A stretch of 64,000 nt of DNA, from contig NZ_CP121274.1 in assembly GCF_029639405.1 (NCBI RefSeq), positions 3,770,224 through 3,834,223 of the forward strand, read 5' to 3'. Made by a program: the position numbers and the translations under genes. Under the pieces are notes generated by a model. That model searched no databases. It saw only the letters and a list, made by a program, of their open reading frames with translations, and was not told where the DNA came from. The DNA is from Microbacterium proteolyticum. Lineage in GTDB: Bacteria > Actinomycetota > Actinomycetes > Actinomycetales > Microbacteriaceae. Numbering within the stretch: the first letter of the stretch is position 1; every line of letters starts with the position of its first letter. Positions 25,828-35,235 of the stretch are shown one piece after another.

Positions 25828-26979
25828 AGGATCGGTGACAAGCTTCAACGTCGGCCGGGGATCGTCGACACCCAGGACTTCGCGCACCCGTGCCGGGTGC
25901 CAGCGCAGCTCGCGGGCGAGGTCGATCTGGGCGAAGCCGATTTGATCGGCAAGCCGGGCAGCCTCGGCCAACATCGATGGCATCTCACCCGGGTACGCGT
26001 TCACCGGCTCGGAGGCATCCAGTGAGGAGCTGCGCAGCTGGTTCAGCTTCTGATAGCCCCGACGGATCGAGGCGTCGGAGACCGTACCGGTCTCCTTCAT
26101 CCGCAGCAGCAGCGAATCCACCGACACACCCCAATGTCGCGAGAGCTCATCGAGCCGGGAAAGATTCACCGTCCGCGGCAGCAAGTTCACGATCTGGGAA
26201 CGTGGCGTCAGAAACTCAGCAGCGAACTGATCGGCTTCACGCTCCTGTTGCTGATCGCCCGGCACAGCCTCGCCATGCAACAGCAGGTGCCCCAACTCGT
26301 GGGCAACCGTGAACCGATAGACGAACACCGACTTCGCACGCTCGGGCGTCACCACGATGACCGGGCGAGCCAACCGAGACGTCGAAAACGCACCCACCCG
26401 GGCCACATCGGCATTCGCCAGCGTCAGCAGGCTCACGACGATCCCATGCGACTCCGTCAAAGCCACCAGATGCTTGACCGGCTTCACGCCCAGGCCCCAA
26501 TGCTGGCGAAGCGCCCGCGCCGCGGAAACGGGATCTGCTTGCTGTCGATCCACCGCGGGCAAGTCGACCTCGGGGAACCGAACCTTCTTCTCCAGCGCGA
26601 ACGTCAGCTCCCAGACCTGCTCAATGAACGCGATCGCCTTGGACCGATCCCGTGCAGTGGTCGAGCGCAGGCTACGGAAATGCGCCTCGGAACCGTCGAC
26701 ACGGCCGATCGGCCGACCCGTCGCGAAGTAGTCCACGGGAACATCGAGCTCACGCGCGAGCACCGGCAGCAAGTCACGACGCGGCGTAACCACCCGCGAC
26801 TCGTACTGACCGATCGCCGCAGGCGTGACCCCGACAAGCTCGGCCAGTCTCGCCTTCGACAGGCCGGCTGCGAAACGTGCCTGTGTCAGACGGGCCGGAT
26901 CGAACGCATCAGCGACGGCATCAAGATCGGGACGGTCGGCTGATCCGAGGAGCGAGAACAGGGTGTCACGGTCGTCCAT
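25816..26979 (-). CDS. XRE-HTH plus ImmA/IrrE metallopeptidase
   Basis: 387 residues. The helix-turn-helix (LTQARFAAGLSKARLAELVGVTPAAIGQYES, about residues 30-60) is followed by a zinc-peptidase domain with AHELGHLLLHG (HExxH) and a C-terminal helical region. ImmA/IrrE proteins cleave repressors or antitoxins and control mobile elements or toxin pairs. The start overlaps the end of the upstream partner gene 26966-27691 by 14 bases, so the two are translated together. It is convergent with recombinase 2. It may be the element's induction switch, or the antitoxin of a RosmerTA-like pair; the sequence does not decide. Confidence 0.88.
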   Translation of the reverse strand: MDDRDTLFSLLGSADRPDLDAVADAFDPARLTQARFAAGLSKARLAELVGVTPAAIGQYESRVVTPRRDLLPVLARELDVPVDYFATGRPIGRVDGSEAHFRSLRSTTARDRSKAIAFIEQVWELTFALEKKVRFPEVDLPAVDRQQADPVSAARALRQHWGLGVKPVKHLVALTESHGIVVSLLTLANADVARVGAFSTSRLARPVIVVTPERAKSVFVYRFTVAHELGHLLLHGEAVPGDQQQEREADQFAAEFLTPRSQIVNLLPRTVNLSRLDELSRHWGVSVDSLLLRMKETGTVSDASIRRGYQKLNQLRSSSLDASEPVNAYPGEMPSMLAEAARLADQIGFAQIDLARELRWHPARVREVLGVDDPRPTLKLVTDPSPG

Positions 26980-27691
26980 CAGCCTCTCCGTCCACCTCGT
27001 CGCCCTTCACCCCCAGATCCGGGCGCGGGATCGGCCCGTCGGAGAACGACTCGTCCGTCAGGTCCACATCCACCAGCGAGCCCGTGCCCACCTCAAGCAG
27101 CGACTCCATCGATGCAAAGGTGAGATACCCGTCCCCACCCAAGGTCGCCTCGCCCCAGTTGACGCTGTAGAGCGCGAACGGGTTGCTCGCGTACGGCACG
27201 ACGACCACGCGGGAATGCGTCGACAGCGCCTCCTCTAGCGCCTTGCTCTCGGTGTCGAGTAGCTCCCGTTCTTCCTCGGTCAACTCGGGGTGCTCGAACT
27301 CGATGTCCAGCTGCTGGGACGACTCACGCTCCTCACCGAAGAGGGAGACCCGCGTGTCCGACACGGCGAACGGGCGCGACCCGATGTCCGTGGACCGCTC
27401 CCGTGCGAACCGCCACGGGAACAGGATCACCCCGTTGAACGAGACCAGCTTGTAGCCCCGACGCGGAACGATCTCGGCCGAGGGCAGGCGGCCGAGCACA
27501 GTGACGAACTCGTCCAGGCACTTCCGCCAGATCTGCCCGTACACGCCGGTGTGCTTCATCTCGGCTTCCGCCTGCGCATTCGCCATCTTCTCGTGGCAGT
27601 CACGGATGATGGACGAGATCTGCTCTCGCACCAGCACACCGTCGGCTCCCAGCGTTCGCAGCGCCCACGCGCGCCCCTCGTCGATCGTCAC
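26966..27691 (-). CDS. unknown partner of the ImmA/IrrE protein, possible toxin
   Basis: 241 residues from the GTG at 27691, preceded by GGGAG. It is a soluble acidic protein with mixed alpha/beta pattern (VVVVPYASNPFALYSVNWG, FNGVILFPWRF) and no motif that I can name. Genes of this size paired with XRE-ImmA/IrrE proteins occur in toxin-antitoxin and phage-defence contexts, so a toxin or substrate role is possible. It is the last gene before the right attachment site and probably carries the promoter of the pair between 27692 and 27799. Confidence 0.6.
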   Translation of the reverse strand: MTIDEGRAWALRTLGADGVLVREQISSIIRDCHEKMANAQAEAEMKHTGVYGQIWRKCLDEFVTVLGRLPSAEIVPRRGYKLVSFNGVILFPWRFARERSTDIGSRPFAVSDTRVSLFGEERESSQQLDIEFEHPELTEEERELLDTESKALEEALSTHSRVVVVPYASNPFALYSVNWGEATLGGDGYLTFASMESLLEVGTGSLVDVDLTDESFSDGPIPRPDLGVKGDEVDGEADGRP

Positions 27692-27799
27692 AATAGGCTC
27701 CCTTCATCCGGATGCCCAAAATCTACCACATTGCTTTAGTTTTCGACGCCAAACGCTCAAATGGGGCTGTCGCGGGTCGCCGACGCGGTGTCTAGTGGA

Positions 27800-27821
27800 G
27801 TCAGAGATGCCATGTGGTATT
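27800..27821. repeat. att-like direct repeat at the tadA junction (attR)
   Basis: Matches 15262-15283 at 21 of 22 bases. On the minus strand, tadA coding sequence runs into it at the Walker A codons: the expected GKTT appears as GNTT, then unrelated sequence follows. This marks the integration point. Confidence 0.8.
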
Positions 27822-28331
27822 GCCCGCCCCGGTCGCTCCCGCGATGAGGACGTTCGAGCGTTCATCCACCATCGCCTCGAGCTGCGCGCGGACACCCGGC
27901 GGGAACATCCCCGTCGCATCCAGCGCCTCGAGGTCGGGGGCGTCCCACCGCGGAACCCGGATCGAGATCGCCGTCCCGCGCACGGCCACCGGCGCGAGGA
28001 CCGCGTGCACCCTCACTCCCCGTTCGAGCCGGACGTCGACGCAGGGAGAGGCATCGTCGAGATGACGACCCCCGAGCGCGATCAACCGCACGGCGAGCCG
28101 GCGCACCTCGGATTCGCTCGCCCGCCACGACGGCACGCGTTCGGCTCCGCGCCCCCGGTCGATGAAGAGGCCGTCCTCGCCGTTCACGAACACGTCGCTG
28201 ACGGCGGGGTCGTCGAGGAACGGACGGAGGAAGGCCAGTCCCGGGTCGGCCCAGGCCGACGGCATCCCGGCGAGCGGGGAATGCGGCGGGGTGGCGGATT
28301 CCGGAACGGGGAACAGGAGCGGGGAGATCAC
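27801..28331 (-). pseudogene. tadA: tadA/cpaF-type ATPase, N-terminal half, cut at Walker A
   Basis: 176 residues of a type II/IV secretion (Tad pilus) ATPase. It shows the N-terminal domain (FLDDPAVSDVFVNGEDGLFIDRG) and the beginning of the ATPase domain (DERSNVLIAGATGAGN). The normal GATGAGKTT becomes GATGAGNTT and terminates after WHL, because the att-like repeat and element B follow. The catalytic half should lie to the left of the whole island and is not in the window. The Tad pilus gene is therefore likely inactivated, unless the element restores an alternative end. Confidence 0.87.
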
Positions 28332-28736
28332 ACCGACGACGGTAGGAAGACCGCGCGTCCCGGCGCGGTGCCGATGGACTCATCCGTGGAGAGGTCCGCG
28401 ACTTCGCGGCCTGGGGAGGAACCGACGGCCCGTCGAAACGGGCCCGGAAAAAAGAGGGGGCGGCATCCCGTCAATGGGGGGCGAGGGATGCCGCCACGCG
28501 CCGGGGAAAAATTGGGGGGCTCCCCCCGACGCGCTGCCGGAAGCGATGTTCGGGCAGGGACAAGACTAACCGTCTCGCGCCCCGGAAGGAACCGAATGGC
28601 TCGAAAAGCGAGTGATATATCAGCTGGGCCGTTTTCGTCGGATGCCAACTATCGGAGGTAACCGCCCTTCGCGGCGGAGGGATAGCGTGACCGTGGCGCG
28701 AGGACGCGCCGTGCCTCGACCGCGAAGGAGCGCCAG
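28332..28736. other. 405-bp intergenic region upstream of acs
   Basis: No credible gene. It holds a perfect 11-bp hairpin (28459-28495), an A-rich stretch around 28505 (GGGGAAAAATTGGGG) and the acs ribosome-binding site (GCGAAGGAGCG) just before 28737. It probably carries divergent promoters for tadA and acs. Confidence 0.6.
28459..28495 (-). terminator. hairpin with T-tract on the minus strand
   Basis: Perfect 11-bp arms GGCGGCATCCC and GGGATGCCGCC. Read on the minus strand, the stem is followed by CCCCTCTTTTTTCC, as in an intrinsic terminator. No minus-strand gene ends just to its right, so it may block antisense transcription or end a small RNA. Confidence 0.5.
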
Positions 28737-30704
28737 ATGAGCAGCCAGATCGATCATCTCCTCAACGAGACCCGCCGTTTCGCCCCCTCGGCGGAGTTCG
28801 CCGCGAACGCCGTGGGCGACGCGAGTCTGTACGAGCGCGCCGCCGCCGACCGCGAGGGGTTCTGGGCGGATCAGGCGCGCGAGCTCCACTGGCACACCCC
28901 GTTCACGACCGTGCTCGACTGGTCGAACCCGCCGTTCGCCGAGTGGTTCGCCGACGGCGAGCTGAACGTCGCGTACAACTGCCTCGACCGTCACGTCGAG
29001 GCCGGCAACGGCGACCGCATCGCGCTGCGGTGGGAGGGCGAGCCCGGCGACCGGCGCGACGTCACCTACGCCGAACTCACCGACGAGGTCAAGCGCCTCT
29101 CGAACGTCCTCATCGACCTGGGGATCGAGCGCGGCGACCGCGTGGCGATCTACCTGCCGATGATCCCGGAGGCCATCGCCTCCATGCTCGCGGTCGCCCG
29201 CATCGGCGCCGTGCACTCGGTCGTCTTCGGCGGATTCTCGGCCGACAGCCTCCGCTCCCGCATCGACGACGCCGGAGCCAAGCTCGTCATCACCGCCGAC
29301 GGCGGCTGGCGCAAGGGCAAGGTCTCGCCCCTCAAGCCCGCGGTCGACCAAGCCCTCGCCGACCGTAACGGATCCGGCATCCAGGAGACCGTGGAGCACG
29401 TGCTGGTCGTCCGGCGCGGGAAGAACGACGTCGAGTGGACGGACGACCGCGACATCTGGTGGCACGACGTCGTGCCGCAGGCCTCCGGCGAGCACGAGGC
29501 CGAGGCATTTCCCGCCGAGAACCCGCTGTTCATCCTCTACACCTCCGGCACCACGGGGAAGCCGAAGGGCATCCTGCACACGTCCGGCGGCTACCTCACC
29601 CAGGCGGCGTTCACGAATCGGGTCGTCCACGACGTGCACCCCGAGACCGACGTCTACTGGTGCACCGCCGACATCGGTTGGATCACCGGCCACACCTACG
29701 TCGCCTACGGCCCGCTCGCCAACGGCGCGACGCAGCTCCTCTTCGAGGGCACCCCCGACACCCCGCACCCGGGCCGCTGGTGGGAGCTCATCCAGAACCA
29801 CGGCGTCACCGTCTTCTACACCGCGCCCACCGCGATCCGGTCGTTCATGAAGATCGGCCGCGACGTACCGCAGAGCTTCGACCTGTCGTCGCTGCGGCTG
29901 CTCGGCTCGGTCGGCGAACCCATCAACCCCGAGGCGTGGATCTGGTACCGCGACATCATCGGCGCCGACCGCGCGCCGATCGTCGACACGTGGTGGCAGA
30001 CCGAGACCGGCGCGATCATGATCTCCGCCCTCCCCGGGGTCACCGAGACCAAGCCCGGCTCGGCGCAGGTGCCGCTCCCCGGCATCTCGATCGACGTCGT
30101 CGACGACGCCGGCGCGCCCGTCGGCCACGGCAACGGCGGCCTGCTCGTCATCACCGAGCCCTGGCCGTCGATGCTGCGGGGCATCTGGGGCGACCCCGAC
30201 CGCTTCGTCGAGACGTACTGGCAGAAGTTCGCCGACAAGGGCTACTACTTCGCCGGCGACGGCGCGCGCCTCGACGACGACGGCGATGTGTGGCTGCTCG
30301 GCCGTGTCGACGACGTCATGAACGTCTCGGGCCACCGCCTCTCCACGGCCGAGATCGAATCGGCTCTCGTCGGACACGAGGGCGTCGCCGAGGCCGCGGT
30401 GGTCGGAGCGTCGGACGAGACCACCGGACAGGCCGTCGTCGCGTTCGTCATCATCAAGAGCCGCTACATGAAGAAGAACGGCGTCGACGGCCTCGGCGAC
30501 GAGCTGCGTCGCTGGGTCGGAGAGCAGATCGGCCCGATCGCCCGCCCGCGCGACGTCTACATCGTCGGCGAACTGCCCAAGACCCGATCCGGCAAGATCA
30601 TGCGGCGTCTCCTCCGCGACGTCGCCGAGGGCCGCGAGGTCGGCGACACCACGACGCTCGCCGACACGGCGGTCATGAGCGTCATCAGCGCCCAGGTGAA
30701 GTGA
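28737..30704 (+). CDS. acs: acetyl-CoA synthetase
   Basis: 655 residues, AMP-forming acetate-CoA ligase: acetate + ATP + CoA to acetyl-CoA + AMP + PPi. Visible motifs include the P-loop-like [11 protein letters not shown], the [15 protein letters not shown] acetate-pocket region, DTWWQTETG, the hinge/aspartate region [24 protein letters not shown], and the C-terminal [11 protein letters not shown] with the acetylatable Lys. Length and motif order are typical of Acs. It is monocistronic, with a strong terminator downstream. It may supply acyl-CoA chemistry alongside the adjacent methylcitrate operon, and propionate activation is possible. Confidence 0.96.
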   Translation: MSSQIDHLLNETRRFAPSAEFAANAVGDASLYERAAADREGFWADQARELHWHTPFTTVLDWSNPPFAEWFADGELNVAYNCLDRHVEAGNGDRIALRWEGEPGDRRDVTYAELTDEVKRLSNVLIDLGIERGDRVAIYLPMIPEAIASMLAVARIGAVHSVVFGGFSADSLRSRIDDAGAKLVITADGGWRKGKVSPLKPAVDQALADRNGSGIQETVEHVLVVRRGKNDVEWTDDRDIWWHDVVPQASGEHEAEAFPAENPLFILYTSGTTGKPKGILHTSGGYLTQAAFTNRVVHDVHPETDVYWCTADIGWITGHTYVAYGPLANGATQLLFEGTPDTPHPGRWWELIQNHGVTVFYTAPTAIRSFMKIGRDVPQSFDLSSLRLLGSVGEPINPEAWIWYRDIIGADRAPIVDTWWQTETGAIMISALPGVTETKPGSAQVPLPGISIDVVDDAGAPVGHGNGGLLVITEPWPSMLRGIWGDPDRFVETYWQKFADKGYYFAGDGARLDDDGDVWLLGRVDDVMNVSGHRLSTAEIESALVGHEGVAEAAVVGASDETTGQAVVAFVIIKSRYMKKNGVDGLGDELRRWVGEQIGPIARPRDVYIVGELPKTRSGKIMRRLLRDVAEGREVGDTTTLADTAVMSVISAQVK

Positions 30705-30709
30705 CGCGG

Positions 30710-30755
30710 AAGGATCGTGGATGCCGGGCCCCTCGGCATCCACGATCCTTCTTTG
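30710..30755 (+). terminator. intrinsic terminator after acs
   Basis: A perfect 16-bp stem (AAGGATCGTGGATGCC and its complement) with a 9-base loop is followed by CTTT, six bases after the acs stop. Confidence 0.88.
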
Positions 30756-30768
30756 CGCGATCACACGG

Positions 30769-30828
30769 TGTATACCAAGAACGCAAGTGACGGGCCCGGG
30801 CGCCCTCTTCGACTCGTTTTTGTATACA
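30769..30828 (+). promoter_or_regulatory. two TGTATAC operators upstream of gntR-prpDBC
   Basis: GTGTATACC at about 30768-30776 and TGTATACA at 30821-30828 are matching palindromic sites 52 bases apart, 32-90 bases before the regulator ATG. TGTATAC-centred palindromes are typical of FCD-type GntR operators. The second copy includes a -10-like TATACA-type sequence, so binding could repress the promoter; looping between the sites is possible. Confidence 0.7.
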
Positions 30829-30859
30829 CTGAGGGGAATCGACGCCGGGGAGGGATGCT

Positions 30860-31522
30860 ATGCGCGCCAGCGACCGCGCCTACTCCGCGCTCCTCGAGGA
30901 GATCCAGACCGGCGTGCTCGCCCCCGGCACCGTCCTGGGCGAGGTCGAGCAGTCCGCCCGCCTCGGCGTCAGCCGCACCCCCCTCCGCGCGGCGCTCGCC
31001 CGGCTCACCGCAGACGGGCTCGTCGCCCAGACCTCTCCGCGCATCACCGTCGTCACCGCGGTCGACGGCGACGACATCCGCGCGCTGTTCGTCGTCCGGC
31101 GGGCGCTCGAAGAGGCCGCGGCACGGCTCGCGGCCGCCTCCCCCCGCGCCGCCGAGTTCGCGGCCCTGACGGCCGCCTTCGACGCCGCCCATCTCGACGG
31201 CGAGGCCGCACGCGACGACTATTACCGCCTCATCGCGGACTTCGACGCCGCGCTCGACGAGGCGGCGGCCAACGACTACCTCGCTTCGGCGCTGCGCTCC
31301 GTCCGCACCCACCTCGTCCGCGTGCGACGTCTCGCCCGCTACCAGCCCGAGCGGCTCGCCGCCTCGGTGTCGGAGCACCGGCTGATCGCCGCCGCGATCG
31401 CCGCGGGCGACGCCGACCTCGCGGCCCACGCCACCCACGTGCACCTGCACAACGCCCTCACCAGCATCCTCGAGTCCCTCGACGACGCCGCCCCCTCGCC
31501 CCATCGAAAGGCCCTCGCATGA
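30860..31522 (+). CDS. GntR/FCD-family regulator of the methylcitrate operon
   Basis: 220 residues. The N-terminal winged HTH has the GntR pattern ([32 protein letters not shown]), and the C-terminal all-helical ligand domain is of FCD type ([21 protein letters not shown], final HATHVHLHN metal/ligand histidines). It is the first gene of the series, with its stop overlapping the prpD start (ATGA). The paired TGTATAC sites upstream suggest autoregulation. A propionate- or methylcitrate-derived effector is inferred from context. Confidence 0.9.
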   Translation: MRASDRAYSALLEEIQTGVLAPGTVLGEVEQSARLGVSRTPLRAALARLTADGLVAQTSPRITVVTAVDGDDIRALFVVRRALEEAAARLAAASPRAAEFAALTAAFDAAHLDGEAARDDYYRLIADFDAALDEAAANDYLASALRSVRTHLVRVRRLARYQPERLAASVSEHRLIAAAIAAGDADLAAHATHVHLHNALTSILESLDDAAPSPHRKALA

Positions 31523-33045
31523 CGATCACCCACCACCTCCGCGTCCACCGCAGCGACGAGAACCTCGCGCGCGAGGGGCAGCTGGCGTGGGCCCTGGCGC
31601 GCATCGCCGTCGACCCGGTCGCGGTCGACGACGACGTCGTGGACATGATCATCAACCGCGTCATCGACAACGCCGCCGTCGCGGCCGCCTCGCTCACGCG
31701 GCGTCCGGTGAGCGCCGCGCGGCAGCAGGCGCTCGACCACGCCGTCTCGATCGGCGGGGTCGGCGGGACCGTGTTCGGCTGCGCCCTCGAGCGTCGCTCC
31801 AGCCCCGAGTGGGCCGCGTGGGCCAACGGCGTCGCGGTCCGCGAGCTCGACTACCACGACACCTTCCTCGCCGCCGACTACTCGCACCCGGGCGACAACA
31901 TCCCGCCCGTGGTGGCGGTCGCCCAGCACACCGGCCGCGACGGCGCGGCGGTCGTCCGCGCCCTCGCGACGGCCTACGAGGTGCAGATCGACCTCGTGCG
32001 CGCCATCTCGCTGCACAAGCACAAGATCGACCACGTCGCCCACCTCGGCCCCTCCGCCGCCGCCGGCATCGGCACCCTGCTCGACCTCGACCAGGAGACG
32101 ATCTACCAGGCGATCGGTCAGGCGCTCCACACCACCACTGCCACCCGCCAGTCGCGCAAGGGCGAGATCTCCACGTGGAAGGCGCACGCACCCGCCTTCG
32201 CCGGGAAGATGGCCGTCGAAGCCGTCGACCGCGCGATGCGCGGCGAGACCAGCCCCTCCCCCATCTACGAAGGCGAGGACGGCGTCGTCGCGTGGATGCT
32301 GGGCGGACCGGACGCCACCTACGACGTGCCGCTCCCCGCCGAGGGCGAGTCCAAGCGCGCCATCCTCGACTCGTACACGAAGGAGCACTCGGCCGAGTAC
32401 CAGGCCCAGGCGTGGATCGACCTCGCCCGCCGCCTCGGAACCGAGCGTCCCGAGTTGCGCGACCCCGCGAACGTGGCATCCATCGTCCTGCACACGAGCC
32501 ACCACACGCACTACGTGATCGGCTCGGGCTCGGGCGACCCGCAGAAGTACGATCCCACCGCCTCGCGCGAGACGCTCGACCACTCGATCCCGTACATCTT
32601 CACCGTCGCCCTGCAGGACGGCGCGTGGCACCACGTCGACTCGTACGCGCCCGAGCGCGCGGGCCGCTCCGACACCGTCGCCCTGTGGCACAAGATCACC
32701 ACGGCCGAGGATGCCGAGTGGACGCGCCGCTACCACTCCGAGGATCCGAACGAGAAGGCGTTCGGCGGTCGTGTGGTCATCACGCTGACCGACGGGTCCG
32801 TGGTCGAGGACGAGATCGCCGTCGCCGATGCCCACCCGCTCGGCGCCCGCCCCTTCGCCCGCGAGGACTACGTGCGCAAGTTCCGCCTGCTCGCAGAGCC
32901 GGTGCTCACCGCCGACGAGATCGAGCGGTTCCTCGCCCTGGCCCAGCGCCTGCCCGAGCTCACCGCCGACGAGGTGCTGCAGCTCACGATCGTCGCGAAG
33001 CCGGGAGTCCTGGCCCTCGCGCCGGCGCCGAAGGGCTTGTTCTGA
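31519..33045 (+). CDS. prpD: 2-methylcitrate dehydratase (MmgE/PrpD)
   Basis: 508 residues from the ATG at 31519. MmgE/PrpD family enzyme that dehydrates 2-methylcitrate in propionate catabolism. Typical segments include [32 protein letters not shown], and [25 protein letters not shown] near the middle. Start and stop overlap with gntR and prpB, showing one translationally coupled operon. Length matches the family (about 480-510). Confidence 0.95.
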   Translation: MTITHHLRVHRSDENLAREGQLAWALARIAVDPVAVDDDVVDMIINRVIDNAAVAAASLTRRPVSAARQQALDHAVSIGGVGGTVFGCALERRSSPEWAAWANGVAVRELDYHDTFLAADYSHPGDNIPPVVAVAQHTGRDGAAVVRALATAYEVQIDLVRAISLHKHKIDHVAHLGPSAAAGIGTLLDLDQETIYQAIGQALHTTTATRQSRKGEISTWKAHAPAFAGKMAVEAVDRAMRGETSPSPIYEGEDGVVAWMLGGPDATYDVPLPAEGESKRAILDSYTKEHSAEYQAQAWIDLARRLGTERPELRDPANVASIVLHTSHHTHYVIGSGSGDPQKYDPTASRETLDHSIPYIFTVALQDGAWHHVDSYAPERAGRSDTVALWHKITTAEDAEWTRRYHSEDPNEKAFGGRVVITLTDGSVVEDEIAVADAHPLGARPFAREDYVRKFRLLAEPVLTADEIERFLALAQRLPELTADEVLQLTIVAKPGVLALAPAPKGLF

Positions 33046-33962
33046 TGCTGTACGCCCAGACCACCCCTCAGCAGAAGCGGCGCGCGCTGCGCGAGAAGCT
33101 GGCATCCGGGGAGCTTGTCCGGATGCCGGGCGCCTTCAACCCCCTCTCGGCGCGGCTGATCGAGCGCAAGGGGTTCGACGGCGTGTACATCTCAGGCGCG
33201 GTCATCTCGGCCGACCTGGGGCTGCCCGACATCGGGCTCACGACCCTCACCGAGGTCGCCGGCCGCGGACAGCAGATCGCGCGCATGACGGAGCTGCCCG
33301 CGATCATCGACGCCGACACCGGCTTCGGCGAGCCGATGAACGTCGCCCGCACGATCCAGACGCTGGAGGATGCGGGCCTCGCCGGCACCCACATCGAGGA
33401 CCAGGTCAACCCGAAGCGCTGCGGCCACCTCGACGGCAAGAGTGTCGTGGATGCCGACACCGCGATCAAGCGCATCCGCGCGGCCGTCGACGCCCGACGC
33501 GACCCGGACTTCCTGATCATGGCCCGCACCGACGTCCGGGCCGTCGAGGGCCTCCCTGCCGCGATCGACCGCGCGAAGGCCCTGGTCGACGCCGGCGCCG
33601 ACGCGGTGTTCCCCGAGGCGATGCGCGACCTCGGCGAGTTCGAGGCCATGCGCGCGGCGCTGGACGTGCCGATCCTGGCGAACATGACGGAGTTCGGGAA
33701 GTCCGAGCTCTTCTCCACCGCGCAGCTGCAGGGCGCCGGCGTGAACATGGTCATCTGGCCCGTGTCGCTCCTGCGCCTGGCGATGGGGGCCGCGGGCCGG
33801 GGCCTCGACGCCCTGGCATCCGAGGGTCACCTTCGCGACCAGCTCGGTGAGATGCAGCACCGCGCCGACCTCTACGACCTGATCGACTACGAGCACTACT
33901 CGCGCTTCGACGCGAACGTGTTCGACTTCACGGTCGCCGACAGCCGAGCCACGAAGGAGTGA
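33045..33962 (+). CDS. prpB: methylisocitrate lyase
   Basis: 305 residues, ICL/PEP-mutase superfamily; it splits 2-methylisocitrate into pyruvate and succinate. Signatures are PGAFNPLSARLIERKGFDGVYISG, the metal-binding IIDADTGFGEP, HIEDQVNPKRCGHLDGK (the KRCGH active-site loop) and MARTDVRAVEG. The ATG overlaps the prpD stop (TGATG). Length and motifs are standard. Confidence 0.96.
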   Translation: MLYAQTTPQQKRRALREKLASGELVRMPGAFNPLSARLIERKGFDGVYISGAVISADLGLPDIGLTTLTEVAGRGQQIARMTELPAIIDADTGFGEPMNVARTIQTLEDAGLAGTHIEDQVNPKRCGHLDGKSVVDADTAIKRIRAAVDARRDPDFLIMARTDVRAVEGLPAAIDRAKALVDAGADAVFPEAMRDLGEFEAMRAALDVPILANMTEFGKSELFSTAQLQGAGVNMVIWPVSLLRLAMGAAGRGLDALASEGHLRDQLGEMQHRADLYDLIDYEHYSRFDANVFDFTVADSRATKE

Positions 33963-33964
33963 GC

Positions 33965-35140
33965 ATGAGCGACGCAGAGATCAAGAAGGGTCTGGCCGGG
34001 GTGACGGTGGACTACACCGCCGTCAGCAAGGTCAACCCCGAGACCAACAGCCTCCTCTACCGCGGATATCCGGTGCAGGAGCTCGCCGCGACGCAGTCGT
34101 TCGAGGCCGTCGCGCTTCTGCTGTGGAACGGCGACCTCCCCACCGCGGAGGAGCTGCGGGAGTTCGAGGAGTTCGAGCGTTCCCACCGCGACCTGGATGC
34201 TGCCGTCCGCACCACGATCGATCTGCTCCCGCTCGACGCCCACCCCATGGACGTCGCCCGCACGGCGGTGTCGGTGATCGGCGCGCTCGCCCCCGCGGCC
34301 GACGTGGCCGACAACTCCGTGGCCTCCGACCTCGCGAAGGCGAAACTGCTGTTCGCGAAGATCCCCGCGATCGTCGCGTACGACCAGCGTCGCCGCCGCG
34401 GCGAGGCGCTCGTCGAGCCCCGCGCCGATCTCGACTACGCGCGCAACTTTCTTTGGATGACCTTCGGCGAGGAGGCCGACGAGGTCGTCGCCCGCGCGTT
34501 CGCGGTGTCGATGGTGCTGTACGCCGAGCACTCGTTCAACGCCTCGACCTTCACGGCGCGCGTGATCACCTCGACCACGGCCGACCTGTACTCCGCGGTC
34601 GTCGGGGCGATCGGGGCGCTCAAGGGCGCCCTGCACGGCGGAGCCAACGAGGCCGTGATGCACATCCTCGACGAGATCGGCTCGGCCGAGAACGTGGGTC
34701 CGTGGTTGGACACCGCCCTCGCCGAGAAGCGCAAGATCATGGGCTTCGGCCACCGCGTGTACAAGAAGGGCGACTCGCGCGTCCCCACGATGAAGGCGGC
34801 GTTCGACACGCTCGTCGCGCACTACGGCGCCGACGACCTCGCCGCGCTGTACGACGCCCTCGAGACGGAGTTCGTCGGCCGCAAGGGCATCTACCCCAAC
34901 CTCGACTACCCGTCGGGGCCCGCGTACCACCTGATCGGTTTCGACACCCCGACCTTCACGCCGCTGTTCGTCGCCGCGCGCGTGACGGGCTGGACGGCGC
35001 ACATCATCGAGCAGGCGGCATCCAACGCCCTCATCCGCCCGCTCTCGGCCTACAACGGCGTCGACGAGCGGCACATCGACGGATACATCGCCAGCGACGC
35101 GGAGCGGGAGGCCGCCGAGCGCGACGAAGAAGCGCAGTGA
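33965..35140 (+). CDS. prpC: 2-methylcitrate synthase
   Basis: 391 residues from the ATG at 33965; a GTG at 33959 is possible. Citrate-synthase family, condensing propionyl-CoA with oxaloacetate. Hallmarks are LKGALHGGANEAVMHILDEIG, the catalytic-His region KIMGFGHRVYKKGDSR, and the C-terminal AYNGVDERHIDGYIA. The operon order D-B-C with a GntR regulator is common in actinobacteria and favours methylcitrate over citrate synthase. The gene closes the coupled prp unit and is followed by GC hairpins. Confidence 0.94.
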   Translation: MSDAEIKKGLAGVTVDYTAVSKVNPETNSLLYRGYPVQELAATQSFEAVALLLWNGDLPTAEELREFEEFERSHRDLDAAVRTTIDLLPLDAHPMDVARTAVSVIGALAPAADVADNSVASDLAKAKLLFAKIPAIVAYDQRRRRGEALVEPRADLDYARNFLWMTFGEEADEVVARAFAVSMVLYAEHSFNASTFTARVITSTTADLYSAVVGAIGALKGALHGGANEAVMHILDEIGSAENVGPWLDTALAEKRKIMGFGHRVYKKGDSRVPTMKAAFDTLVAHYGADDLAALYDALETEFVGRKGIYPNLDYPSGPAYHLIGFDTPTFTPLFVAARVTGWTAHIIEQAASNALIRPLSAYNGVDERHIDGYIASDAEREAAERDEEAQ

Positions 35141-35145
35141 CTCCG

Positions 35146-35189
35146 CCGCCCCGACCCGGGGCGGTGAGGTCGGCCCCGCACCCGGGGCC
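35146..35189 (+). terminator. tandem GC-rich hairpins between prpC and etfB
   Basis: CCGCCCCG-ACC-CGGGGCGG (35146-35164) and GGCCCCG-CAC-CGGGGCC (around 35172-35189) form two strong hairpins six bases after prpC. Neither has a U-tract, so they may attenuate or stabilise transcripts rather than end them completely. Confidence 0.55.
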
Positions 35190-35235
35190 ATGACACGGAT
35201 CCCGCGACGCGGCGGGATCGGACGAGGAGAGATCG

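Larger units (their letters stand above)
15262..27821. mobile_element. integrative element B with putative defence cargo
   Basis: A 12.56-kb unit bounded by 22-bp direct repeats. It contains two hypothetical genes, a kinase-helicase-HEPN-nuclease gene series, two serine recombinases and an XRE-ImmA/IrrE pair next to the right junction. No relaxase or coupling protein is seen, so it would move by site-specific integration and rely on a helper for transfer. The target is the Walker A region of a tadA/cpaF-type gene. Confidence 0.7.

Noticed and set aside
28620..30764. A 714-codon ORF antisense to acs
   Set aside because: Low-complexity Asp/Val/Arg-rich translation, with no ribosome-binding site or motif; acs itself is unambiguous.
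31339..33105. A long ORF antisense to prpD
   Set aside because: Mirror of high-GC codon usage; no recognisable protein.
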